From Phialocephala subalpina (Eukaryota; Ascomycota; Leotiomycetes; Helotiales; Mollisiaceae): DNA of 54,496 bases. Under the pieces are notes generated by a model that saw only the letters and a program-made list of their open reading frames with translations, was not told where the DNA came from and made no database searches. Positions 22,057-33,558 of this stretch are shown in pieces (positions within the stretch are counted from its first letter, which is position 1; each line of letters starts with the position of its first letter). The stretch is taken from contig FJOG01000015.1 of the NCBI GenBank assembly GCA_900073065.1, positions 1,252,501 through 1,306,996 on the forward strand. The letters are read 5' to 3'. The position numbers were made by a program, and so were the translations under genes.

Positions 22057-23978
22057 CTAGGAACCTCTCTCGATAAATACAAGGTCGATTTTCGGTATCC
22101 CGAGAGTAAAGTGGTCTTTCACCCCCGCGAAAAACACATTCTCGTCGAATTTGTCGCCTTCTACCAAAGAGATGTCATATCTGTAGACCGTTCTCGCAAC
22201 CACTGATCTCAGCTCCATCATGGCCAGGCTCCGACCTGCGCAATTATAGGGTCCTATTCCATGATTAGCTGAATTGGCAGAAGATAGCTTATCGAATGGT
22301 TGAATCATGGGAAGTGCATACCAATTGAGAATGGCATGAATGCATCTTTGTCAAGAATAAGGCTTGGCTGAGTGGTCCAGCGCTCTGGGATGAATGCTTC
22401 AGGTTGGACATAATTTCGTAGATCTTAAAGTCTCGTCAATATACTGTTCTACCGCTGTATACTCTAGAGCAAGCGATGAGATTGAAACTTACCTCGCTGA
22501 ATCTGATACATGGCAAGCGAGACTACGGTGTCGGGTGGGATATCTACATCCCCGATTGTCATCCCTGGTTCAGGTATGACTCGCTGGGAGCCAAAGGTGA
22601 CCGGAGGGAACAATCGCAACGCTTCTGAGATGATGCCGTCGAGTAGGGGTTCAGGTTTAGCACAATTGTATGTCTTCTCCTGGAAGGAGATGTCAATTTC
22701 TTCTCGAAGCTTCTTCTGATAAGAGTCGTGAACCGCTAGCAGGACAAAGAGAACAGTTAGTGCAGACGCGGTTGTGTCGCTGGACATTGGTCAGTAACTG
22801 CGAGAAGGTTTATAATTAGGAGTGCTTGCCTTCCGGCTCCGATAATGACTCTGCTGTCGGCATTCAAGAGTTTGTTTCCAGCAGCGGTGTCCTCTGTCTC
22901 AGCTAAGAGGTGTCCCATGATATCTGGCCGTGGTGTTTTCATCTATTACATCTTGTAAGCTATGGCATACTGGAATGTTGCAGATCGACATACATTTCTC
23001 CTCGCTTCAACCTGATCAGCAGCCCATGTGTTAAACTCGAGCATTGGGCCTGCAAACGAAATGCTTTCAATGACCGTCAACATCCAAGGAACATGAAGAA
23101 GTGCTTCTATTGCAGAGAATCCATCCTGGACGCCATTTAAGATCTTCGTAGCAAACTCGACAGACTTTCCCGTTAGGAACTCAGTAGAGCTGTTGAAACC
23201 CACGGAGCTCATGACATCCCAGCTGTAGTAAATGCACAGATCATTGATAGCGATAGGGTTGCCTTTGCTTGCTTCAAATCCAGCTAAAAGCGTGTCGGTG
23301 AATTCCTCAATGATTGAGCCGTAATCGGAAAGGGATTGCTTGAAAGCCATGTCCCAAATCTTACGCCTTTTTTTATGGAAATCATGATCTCTCGTGGTAT
23401 GAATGGACTGCTGCAACCCATTATAGAACGGGCCTTTTCGAGCTTTCGAGCTAGGTCCTAAAAGCGGCTTGATGGCTTCCGCATTATATATCATGAGTTC
23501 ACGGGGACCTATACAATCAGTAAAGATAACAAAATCCGGACTCGTTGTGAAGTTTACCAGTTCTTACGTAGTCTCCATATTGCTCCTGAAGTCTTCCAGT
23601 CACTTGATACCATTTGACCTTTGATTTAACCACCTCGCCCAAAGCCCAGAACTTCGAGAGCTTCGCCCCAAAAGGTCCTGGGAAATTGTTGAGTGGATGG
23701 AAAAATGCGCGATGGACTAGAATATTGACCCAAAGCGAAACGACGGTGCGGAGTATCGTGAACCACGCGGCTTTGAATGCAGACCCATAGTTCTCATACT
23801 GAGCTGAAAAGTTCTGAAGAATAAGGGCGAGACCTAGTATAGATCCAATGAATGCTCCTAAAAACGAGAGCGGATGCCGGTCAAGCTCAATGCGTTTGAC
23901 GATTTGATGAAGAGCAGCACCAGATGCGACACCTGTAATCACCAGAGTAGGCGCAATTGATGCTTCATCAGGAGCCAT
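22057..23978 (-). CDS. Cytochrome P450 monooxygenase
   Basis: Six exons read in this order: 23978-23558, 23508-22994, 22942-22830, 22779-22493, 22423-22322 and 22253-22057 (544 aa). Introns are 49-69 nt. Intron 3 uses a GC donor (AG|GCAAGC). The N-terminus has two to three membrane segments (TLVITGVASGAALHQIV, LSFLGAFIGSILGLALIL, AWFTILRTVVSLWVNILV), then NNFPGPFGAKLSKFWAL. P450 signatures follow: YVRTGPRELMIYN, RDHDFHKKRRKIW (C helix), GAGSDTTASAL (I helix across intron 3), SEALRLFPP (ExxR), PEAFIPERW and FSIGPYNCAGRSLA with the heme Cys at about 484. It is an ER-bound monooxygenase of the kind found in fungal secondary metabolism; the substrate is unknown. Confidence 0.92.
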
Positions 23979-24157
23979 TTCTCCTAAAATATCTGTAGAA
24001 TAACATTCGTAAAGGTGTTAATAATCTGGGGAGAATTTTGTGTGTTGTTCATCGTCTTATGTGCGACCGGCTGATGCATGCAGCCCTCAGCTGCTCTCGC
24101 TTTCGGATTTCCTTGCTTATTAATATGCCAAGTTGATTATATGCGGATAGGCTAACA

Positions 24158-24805
24158 AGGAAACTCTACGGAGACGCAGTACATGGGCCTAGTTCTACTA
24201 TAGGGTGCGTGAGAATCGTAAATCTTGGCCCTTTGATTAGGCTAAACAAAAGGGTAGCGTCCTTGTAATTTATATTGTGGCAGTGCGATATATCACGTGG
24301 TTTGACTAAGGATATATTAGGAGATCTGGCATCTTGTATTCTTAGTTCTTTAGGCAGCTTTCTACGTGGTTCGCAAATACTAGAATTAATTCTAAAGAAA
24401 TTTACTTCTTTATAATATACTTTTTATACTAATTCGATTTAAAAGTATATAAATATTTAAATTATAAATCTTTTATATAAAAAATTATATTTAATTAGAA
24501 TTTAAACTTGAAATTTTTATAAATTTAAAGAAATAAAATATAAATATAAATATATATATTTTTTAAATTCTAATAAATTCTTATTTTAAACCCCTTTTAA
24601 TTTAAAATATAATTCTCACGTAAAAATATATAAATCCGAAAGCAAATTTTACGTAGTATATACCTCCAAATCGGGCTAACGTAAAGGGTATATAAATTAT
24701 AAGGATTTTAACTCTTTATTTAATCTAATCAAAGGGTTGGGATTTACGACTCTCATACCTTATAGTGGAACTAGGCCCACACACTGCGTCTCTATAGAGT
24801 TTCCT
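24158..24805. mobile_element. 648-bp TIR element (MITE-like) with RIP-mutated core
   Basis: The left end (24158 to about 24275) and the reverse complement of the right end (about 24690-24805) match over roughly 115 bp. Both begin AGGAAACTCT and continue through GGGCCTAGTT, ACTATA, CGTAAAT and CCCTTTGATTAG to CCTT.TAATTTATAT. Most mismatches are transitions. The core (about 24360-24680) is AT-rich with no coding capacity. This is the structure of a non-autonomous DNA transposon. A clear target-site duplication was not found, though TAACA occurs on both sides near the ends. It lies about 180 bp upstream of the P450 start. Confidence 0.8.
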
Positions 24806-26670
24806 CAAGGTAACACAGCCGACCCTTTCGTTACGCGTTTCGCTGTGACTTTATCTCGCGGAGCAGGGCATATAAGAGGGTGGTTTCTATTGGTGGGGCG
24901 GCCGCCGGGTAACACCAAATGCTTGCAAACTCATGCGCAGCTGGTCGGACCGACAGCTGCTACTGCGGAGGCGCGTCAAGGAGCGGGGAGAAGAAATCAT
25001 TCAACGAGTTTATAATTTGGCGACCTAGAATTAGGGTCTAATTCCCACGAAAAACTCAGAGCCGTTCCCACCATTCGTTTTTGACCCTGAAGTCTTCCAA
25101 GCGAGCCCCTAAAGCTTAGCGAGCCTTGGACCCTGCCGTTGACTCTGCACTAAAGGCTATGGAAAATCCCAGCAGTTAGAAAGGAGTTTATACTTGAAGA
25201 ACGCGTGCGGGGGTAAGTGAACAGCTGCCAGGTAGAAAGGAAAGAGTTTCAAAAGAGTACTCGCAGTCTTCCGGAACCATTTTCAAATCCACATTTGCTG
25301 TGATACAGTACCCAACAAAAGCTCCTTGAGGATCTTCGTTATGATTATCAGCTCGACGTTGACAGTCTGAGTACTATACAAATAATTGCTGCATTTGGCA
25401 GCCTGGCCGCAATCTGACAACTCGGAGAAGTCATCTTCATATAGAGGAATCGACCTCTCCCACAGGACCAAAACCCGTTTGGTTATCCACTGGTAGGCCT
25501 TTTGAGTGCACGAACTACATGAGAAGTTACGACGTAAAATCAAAGGGCTTTGACACCACCTTTTAAGTGCCGGGGCCAGAAAATCGGGTTTACGAAGTAA
25601 GTTGAATGTTTGTGACAATAAGGAGACCAGAATAAATTTGACTTGCAAACTACGTTCAAGTGCGCTGCCTCTTTCAGTTTAGCGCAGCCAAGGTTACTGA
25701 GCTCCTGCTTTGACGATTGTCCCGAGCCAGCTCTGCTACCCAACAGGAAACCATTCCCCTATCCCACCTTTGCAGACGCACTATATGGATAATAAACAAG
25801 AGATCTCGGCCTAACTTTGTTTCATTCCTGAATAATGTAGGAATGATTGCTTATTTTGACAATTGGCGGCGAGGAAGGGGTTTCTGTGGCGGACCTGGAA
25901 TTATGATTTATTCGCGCATGGATCCTTTTTCTTTGGCGGCTTGCGGATTCTTGCCTCTCTCGCCGTCTTCAGAAATCGTCTTGTGTTGATTGAAAACAAC
26001 TCGCTGTCTCTCCAGTTAGATTTGGAATTGATCGGATCCTCCTTCAAACTTCCAAATCTAGTTACAGGCTCACTCATTCGCCGTTTTGCTCAGACGTCGG
26101 TTTCATTCCCATCTCATAGGTGTTGTAGCCTTGCCACAGCCTGACTCATATGCTGACATGATTTCCTCAAAGTGATCTGCATATATCTCAATTTTGTCGA
26201 GGCTCCCTATTTCCAGACTCCCGTTCCGAAATCTCATCATGGCAGAACGGCTGGCGAGCACGAAATGACATTTTCTTCGAAGCGAATTCTCTAGCTTGGT
26301 CTGTCTTCTTTCACTCCGTGTGAAAGGCCACGAGGTGCCAACCGCAGAGTCTATGGCGGAGGGCCTGACAGAGTTGTTATTTCCATGCCTTCACCGCATG
26401 CCGCAGCGCACAGTGACTGCTCTGCTCTTTTGCCCATCTACTGGTGCCCAATTCTCTTCTCGCTGGCTCCATCTTCTAACGCGCTCTCCCAATTTACTCT
26501 CATTTTACCCTGCTGTTACACTCTCCTATTCGCCTCCTGCTGTTTATGTACCGTTCTCATCACATTGATGTTTGTGACTTCCCTGTTGTAGTCGTACGCA
26601 TCTCTAGACTTCGCAAAAGAATGCGTTTCATCTGCGGTTTGAGAAAACTTGAGATCGGACGGATTAAAAG
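24806..26670. other. Long interval without a recognised gene
   Basis: This is 1.9 kb of normal base composition. A TATA-like motif and a GC-rich patch lie near 24865-24910, and TGGCGACCTAGAATTAGGG near 25018 looks like a retroelement leader, but no coding domain follows. Frames of up to about 120 codons on either strand (25283-25648, 26296-26568) have chance-like composition. It may hold old transposon debris. Confidence 0.45.
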
Positions 26671-27380
26671 TTACGTCAACTCCGCCGCCATCCTCTGGAG
26701 CACAAACCCATCAATAAAGCGCGAATATTTTAGTGGCAACAGATCAAAATCCCACGATTCGGACGGCTCCATCTCAAAGCAATAATCAGAAACATAAACA
26801 CAATGCCGAATGCTAATCTCCTCCGCCTCAAACTCCAAACCTGAATCCAATCTCGTCAACGACAAGCTCGCTTCAGTGACCCCGCGTGTCTGGGGTAGTT
26901 GAGATCCCACTCCTCCCTGATCCTTGATGCTCTCTTCATACCTAAGCCTATCCTGGCTAATCAAGTAGGCCAGCTTGCTTTGACTTTCATTCTCGTGTAA
27001 GCATCGTAATAGGGATTACCAGCTTCGTCCCGGCGTTGCTTTCCAATTTCATAGTTTTGGGAGGAGTACTGAGGCTTGTCTTTCTGGATTTTATCTTGAG
27101 GGATTCGTCGGAGGATGTATTGCGATCGATGATTCGAGAGAAGCTGGACAATGAGATCGTCCTTGACCGTCGTGTGAGGGGCCAGATTTATTTTTCTGCT
27201 TCCAGTCACTACTACCTTCCAGTCTAGAGAACGTTTGAAGGCATCTGGATTCGTCATCTCCAGTAAAAGATAGGAAAGTAGGTCGACTGAAATTCCACCA
27301 GATATCACTCTCTTTATTTGGGACAAAGAATTAAGACGCTCGACACGCAGATTTGCTTCGTCAATATCTGATTACTCAGC
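26671..27380 (-). CDS. Unrecognised protein, reading frame split in two
   Basis: On the minus strand an open frame runs from about 27378 to 26961. It reads DEANLRVERLNSLSQIKRVI, then LLSYLLLEMTNPDAFKRSLD and RRDEAGNPYYDAY. A second frame overlaps it and continues ESQSKLAYLISQDRLRYEES to the stop at 26671, with an ordered end (SESWDFDLLPLKYSRFIDGF). Both halves look like real protein, but a frame change is needed near 26985. A GT-AG pair there would give an intron of only 32 nt, which is too short, so a one-base indel is more likely. No ATG precedes the first half in frame; a short upstream exon joined at the acceptor near 27378 is possible. I do not recognise the family. It is divergent from ULP2. 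Confidence 0.4.
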
Positions 27381-27759
27381 ATCGCCGCTTTGGATTGGTC
27401 TGGGTCTAACGCACTAACGCACGTGACCATGCGCTAAAGGAACACCAAAAATTTTATGAAATTTGAAAAGTGCTTCTAAAAAATCAAAACTCAGGAATCT
27501 GACTAAAGTAAAGTGCCTGATCATGAATATTAACTTTGTGGAGAGATTAAGGTGCGTTGTAGTGGTGTTGCTATACAAATTTCCTCCGTTACCACTTTCT
27601 TGGGCATTCTAGTTTGTACGGAGGGTAAATTATTGTGTGCCTCAGGCGCTAATTCACCAAGTTCCGACATGCACTATTTCGTCCAACGTGGTTATCGACG
27701 GCACCTCGCAACGAACCTAAGAAAATAGTGTGGACACGACCAGGGCGCAGAAAGTGGTA

Positions 27760-30700
27760 ATGCACAACCTACCCATGCCTGGAAAGAGCCCTGGAACCAG
27801 GAAACGGCAGCGTCACATCGACAACACACCTCGAGACAGTCCCTCGGATGTGTCTGCTCCTGTGGCAGTGATTCCCCCGGGGCAACCTTCAGGAGAAGAG
27901 CGCAAAGCAAGGCAAAAGGTGTGTTCCACCGTCTCAAGCCATATGGTTTGCTAACTTTCAGAAGGCTCCACGAATCCATGGAAGTTACGCGCCTGTGAAT
28001 ACTCTCGCCAGAGCCAACCAACCTTCGACCGTACAACGATCCGCATTCATGAAGCCAGGTCGATTCGACTACTTACATGGAACGTACTCCCAACGAAAAC
28101 AATCGAACAAGAGGCAGAAGATTAGTGGCGAATGTCTGGGTAGCAACGTATCCTCTGACAATGATATTGATCCGGAAGAATTTGAGGCTACAACCAGTCA
28201 AACATCTCCATATGCGGCTGCCACAAGGTCAGTGCTAAGTCAAAGTCATGACGGTTCACGCAGAAACGATCGCCTAGGGCGGAAAGGTGTGGAGGAGTTT
28301 CGGGGACTAGAAAGGCAAGTGAAGCCTAGGACTCAACATGCAAGAAGAGACAGGCCAGGCAAATTGTCCCGGACAGATAACACCGCTACTGGTCAACGAT
28401 CGAATGCCCACAATAGCAATTCCCCTTCAAATCAGATCGACAATCCCCGACGGTTGAAATATACGGTCGTGCGAATAGATGATGATCCGGAAGATCCCGT
28501 CTCTGATGGAGATGTGGAAGAAGTCATAATTCAACCGCAAAAAATCGGCAAATCATTTCCTCAGGTCATCATCAACCAACCAGACTACCAAGAGTCAGCA
28601 TGCCGGACTCCTGTACAACCGCAGGCAACTGTAAGGATTTCCCCACATGCCACATCTCGCAATAGGCAGGAAGGAAGGACTTCCATTAAGTCTCAATCTG
28701 ATCATTCAATGGAGTCGTTGAGAGAGACCAGCCGGCAAAGTGCAACTTCACGCAAGGAGCTACCTCTCAAAAGAAAACGTCGGGACCCTGTCGATGTCAG
28801 CGAAGACGAACTTGCGATTAGCAATGAGCCACTAAGGAATGTTATGCAGAGTGTTGCAAAAAAGGGATTTTCGAGCGTTTCCACGAGACCGAACATCAAA
28901 GGCACAAAATTCAGGCTATCGAAGAAAGCGAAAGAGGACCACCACGTCGAAAAGTACCAAGTCTCGAGCATCTTTTCGGAGTCTCACTGTTGGTTACGTT
29001 CTGAGGATCGAGAGTCATGGGTTCTTCACCAACACCACTCCAATGGAACTTTAACACCTTACGATGAGGAAGAGATGCTTGTCGGTGAATTAGTTCTTAA
29101 GCCTCAGAACATCCAAAAAATCCAGCGAAGCCCTCAAAGCCAAAAGCTAGTCATTCACAAGCACAAAAATAGCACTGCCAGGGGATCGACCAAACTATTT
29201 CTGGAGTTACATACTGTTGATGACGCTCGGCTTCTCTGTAAGCTCTTGAAAGAACACGACTCTACCATCAGTCTGATAGAATTAGAACGGTCAGTAGCTT
29301 CATAAGTTTGATGTAAATCCTGCTAACTTCCAACTTCACCAGAGCGCAGCTTGATCAACACTTCCTGCACAATCGGAATTTGCTCAAGTCCATGGCTCAG
29401 AAGCAATCTCTATCCAAAGCGGAGTCCAAAACGCAACCCGATGATATTCAACTGTTAGAGGCAAAGCCTGCGGAAACAAGACAACAAGAAAACATCAAGC
29501 AGCGAGACGCCACAAAATCATTTGGCGATTATAGAATCAGCGATCAGAGCCACGGGGAAGATTCCTTTGCTCCTCCAAAGAGGAATAGTCTTGGAGATGA
29601 TTTCGTTCCTCCTCCAAAGAGAAAGATGCTTAAAGCTTCCATGAAGCCTCGATCATCTGATAGTTCCGACATTGATAATTCACTGGCTATATTCAAGACT
29701 CTCTCTTCTAGCGAATCAAGTTCTTCCTACGGCGATCGGACACGTTCATCGAGCAGACTTGTAGATAAAGAACCTGGTTTCGAACAGCCACTCAAGCCTC
29801 GCTCCCCCAGTCCGGAAAGGTGGTCAAGAGTAAACCCAAATTGGGCCCAAGATTGGCGAAGCTCAATCATCTATCCTTCAGCAGGCAAGAAAAAGGGCAA
29901 GTCCATAGTAGACAAGTCAGATATCGAGAGGCTTGATGAGGGTGAGTTTTTGAATGACAACATTATCAATTTCTATCTTTGCTGGTTAGAGCATCACCTC
30001 GAACAAGAGAACCCAGAATTGGCCAAGCGCATCTATTTTCAGAACACTTTCTTCTACAAGCGTTTGACCCAAACTGCGAAGGGCAAACGAGGTATCAACT
30101 TCGAAGCCGTCGAACGATGGACCTCGAAGGTCGACCTCCTGTCATTCGACTACATTATCGTCCCTATCAATGAACTCTCGCATTGGTATGTCGCGATAAT
30201 ATGCAACGCTTCAGGGCTCTTGTGCCTGGATCCAGATGTTATTGAGAGCTCGCAAGCCCAAGAAGATGATGGCGGGTCTACACACCCCCCAGGCGAAGTT
30301 GATGTAGCCAAAGAATCACCTCGAACTACTCCACCGTCACTGAACATACCTACAGTGGAGAATAATGAGCCGAAGGAATCCAGGGTGGCCGGAGTTGACG
30401 CTGCAATGGAAGGAATGTGTTTGGAAGGAAAAGAGAAGTATGTAGAGGAAGGAGATGGCGGTGACGGGCGGCTGAATGATCATCTCGAGCCGAAGCAACG
30501 GATGTCAAGCCCAGCATGGCATGACAAATGGGAAGGCCGGAAAGCTTTTGAGTCAACCGCAAGGGTAAAGTCAGATTGGCCGAAGTCTCACTCAGCCAAG
30601 CCACCTCCCGAGAAAAGGAACGGAAGGGTGTCCAACACTCCAGTACCTCGCAAATACGATCAAATGCGGCCCAGGATTATCACCTTAGACTCACTTGGGT

Positions 30701-31437
30701 TGAAGCACTCCCCGACTTGCACCAATTTGAAGCATTACTTGGTTGCAGAAATTAAGTCAAAGAAAAAGATCGATATCAGTCCACCAAGATCCCTTGGGAT
30801 GACGGCGGTCAACATTCCACAGCAAACCAACTATGTTGACTGCGGCGTGTTCCTTCTCAGCTATATCGAAGAATTCCTGAAGCGGCCCGATGACTTAGTA
30901 CACAAAATTATGCAAGGTCAAAAACTTGGCATCGAATTCCAGAAGGCGCCGGATATGCGTAATTACATCAGGGAGATTCTTCTCAAACGTCAGAAAGATC
31001 AAGTTGCCGAGGCCGAGAAGTCAGAGAAGAGTGAAAACACCCGATCCACGAAGGCTGAAACCAAGCTTGAGCCATCTCTTCCTGCACATTTGACATCTTA
31101 TGAGGCGTCCAAGGGCGCTCGAACTGCTGCCTCTCCTGATGAATCCCGTCCAGACGGTCAATCTTTTTTGGCAGAAATACATCAAGCGCAGAATACCACT
31201 AAACAATCCGCTGCAGGCCAACCGGCTATATCTGAGCAGTCGAATGGCAGTAAGGCGAAAAATGCTCTCTCTGTTGATGACAGTAGTCAAGACACAGGTT
31301 CTAGCCGAGATAGTGGTCGCAGCCTTCTTGGTAGTATTAAGAATCTTGTGCCCACCTTTCGCTATCAAGATAAAGTGGAAGGTCAATCCAACACATTGCT
31401 AGGACGTAAACCAAATCCAAATGCCGTCGAGATTTAG
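27760..31437 (+). CDS. ULP2: SUMO-specific protease, Ulp2/SENP6-7 type
   Basis: Exons are 27760-27918, 27962-29289 and 29343-31437 (1193 aa), with introns of 43 and 53 nt. The N-terminal 360 residues are basic and disordered. Residues about 363-495 look like a PH-like fold (RLSKKAKEDHHVEKYQVSSI ... LFLELHTVDDARLLCKLL). The C48 peptidase begins FLNDNIINFYLCWLEHHL. The catalytic triad is His776 (ELSHWYVAII), Asp945 (ITLDSLG) and Cys996 (NYVDCGVFLLSYIEEFL). An acidic, Pro/Ser-rich insert of about 168 residues separates His and Asp, which is typical of Ulp2 rather than Ulp1. The protein removes SUMO, especially poly-SUMO chains, in the nucleus. The ATG at 27760 is the first in frame; another follows at 27775. 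Confidence 0.92.
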
Positions 31438-33558
31438 AATATCCTAGAGAATAATGTGGAAGGGCAATGGCTCTCCTAGAGGAAAACCACCCAATCTTGC
31501 ATGATTGTAGTAAACTCATAGGCTTTGGCAAATACTTGACTTCGCTCTCATAATTATTCGTCATACGTAGTAGGGCCAACAAAATGGAGTGGCAAGAAGG
31601 TTGTTATTGTTTCTCAGAGAGCAAAAGGCTCCTTATGTACTGGAGAGCACGTGGCTAGCACAAACCTCCGAAATTACTACTACAAATAAGGATTTTCGAA
31701 GCAGACCAGATCGCCCCGCCACAATAACCACAAAGTTTTCGATCGGATATTAATAAGCTTAGAAAGAGAAGCCAAGAATTCTTTACTGCTTATTAATCCC
31801 AAGAAGAAGCGAAATTTTACTCGAGTATTACTAGTAAAGAAATTATATTAATCCGATAGAAAAATCTATAATTTTATCTATAGAAAAAAAGTAAAATAAA
31901 TTCCAAGTATTATTTCTAAATAAAAATATTATTTAGAATATTATAATTTATTATAAAATAAAAGTTTTTAAATTTTCGAATTAAATCTTAAAATAATTTA
32001 ATAATTTTTATATTAAATATTATAAATTTATAGAAATTATATAATTAATAAAAATAATAAAACTTGGATTCATTTAAAAAAAAAAAAATTTTATTAATTT
32101 TTGTATAATTTTTAAAAATATTAAAAATAATATTTATATAAATTAATTAAAAAAAATATATATAAATAATATTTATAATTTTAATATAATTAATATTAAA
32201 GAAAATTATTTAAATTATAATAATAATAATAATAATAATATTTTTTATTAAATATTTTAATAAAATATTATTAATATTATTCGATTATTTATAAAGTATA
32301 TTTCGATAAATTAAAAGGATAAAATATAAAAATATTCGGGAAATATTATAATTTATTATTTAGAAGTATATTATATATATATACTTATTATATTTGGGTT
32401 CGCGATAGGCCTTACAAAGAATCTAATCCTGGAGCTATCGATTCGTGAAGTTAGCTTCCCGTAAATCGCAATGCCGACTATGGAATGCTCGAGGACCCCT
32501 ATATAAGATCAGCCTCGAAGTTGATTTCACTCACATTAATGCTTTTGATGGCGATGAGTAGACACCCTACACGGCACATACTGATGCGCATGTTGAATCG
32601 AGTGCAGCTTCCGGGCCTATCCTATCGGGGACCGGGGAGGATTCTGAATCGGATGATGGTCTCGGGATCGCGGTTATGCACTTTCACTCAGCTTGTTAAG
32701 CTTTGAATAATAGCTTCGCTGATCTTGGTTGCTTTTTACACTTGGCCAAGCCCCGGTCTGTTCGACCCCTCACTCGAGCTGCTCCCAGGTACGCGGCATC
32801 TTTCCATGTGGTAACAGGCCAAAACTCATGCACGGGGCAAACCATTGATTGGGATTAAATGGTGGGGATACCAGGGAGCGACCCGGCCGCCCACTGTCTT
32901 GAGTGTCGAAACGCACGTGTATCCAATACCAAGGCCCCGGCAAATGCTTTAACCGCAAAGGGCCAATTCCACAGGTTTGGGTCAAAACACTGCATCAGGG
33001 GGTGTTCCAATGGACCGCCATTTTAAGACTGTCAACCTCTATATATCCCCAATACACAATTTGGAAATTTCTAAAAGTTTGTTAAACGAGAGTTCACAAT
33101 GCGAACTTTGTAATTATTCAGTTTCAAAAATTTTGAACCGTGTTTTGTTGAGATCTTTGTGTCGATCGTTTTCGGGAGCCTGTGAGTTAGTGATGACAAC
33201 CCCTGGTCCTCGGGTGCCGTGTGTCTCTGATCTGACTCGCGGATCTTGAAATCCCAGAGTATGCGGGTCGGCAACCAAAACAAATACCACAATGGTAAAA
33301 TGGAAGACGTCGATCCTAACGCTGCCCCGCAAAGCCACCATCTGTTGCCATCCTTAACTTTGTTTTGGAGACGGAATACCAAGTGGCGCGCCGTGGCGTT
33401 GCAGTCTTCTAGCCTCAAGCCTCAGCTCGATCATGATGAATAACGCGAACAGAGCGCAGAGCTCGAGCGCCCCTAATTCTGTTGGAGTTATAAGACGGCT
33501 GTCCTGGGCGTCTGGGGCGACGACAGTTCGGGCATCACAGAACGCACAATGAGCAACC
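31438..33558. other. Intergenic region with an AT-rich RIP-like tract
   Basis: From about 31740 to 32395 the sequence is almost pure A/T, including a (TAA)n microsatellite near 32215-32240. It returns to normal composition near 32400. No coding remnant can be read in the AT tract. Between 32400 and 33558 short frames exist but none resembles a protein; this part probably includes the promoter of the Pth11-like gene. Confidence 0.6.
32213..32240. repeat. (TAA)n microsatellite
   Basis: About nine perfect TAA units occur inside the AT-rich tract between ULP2 and the Pth11-like gene. Confidence 0.85.

Noticed and set aside
25010..25060. TGGCGACCTAG leader resembling a retroelement primer binding site
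   Set aside because: No LTR partner or gag/pol coding follows, and it does not parse as the complement of a standard tRNA 3' end.
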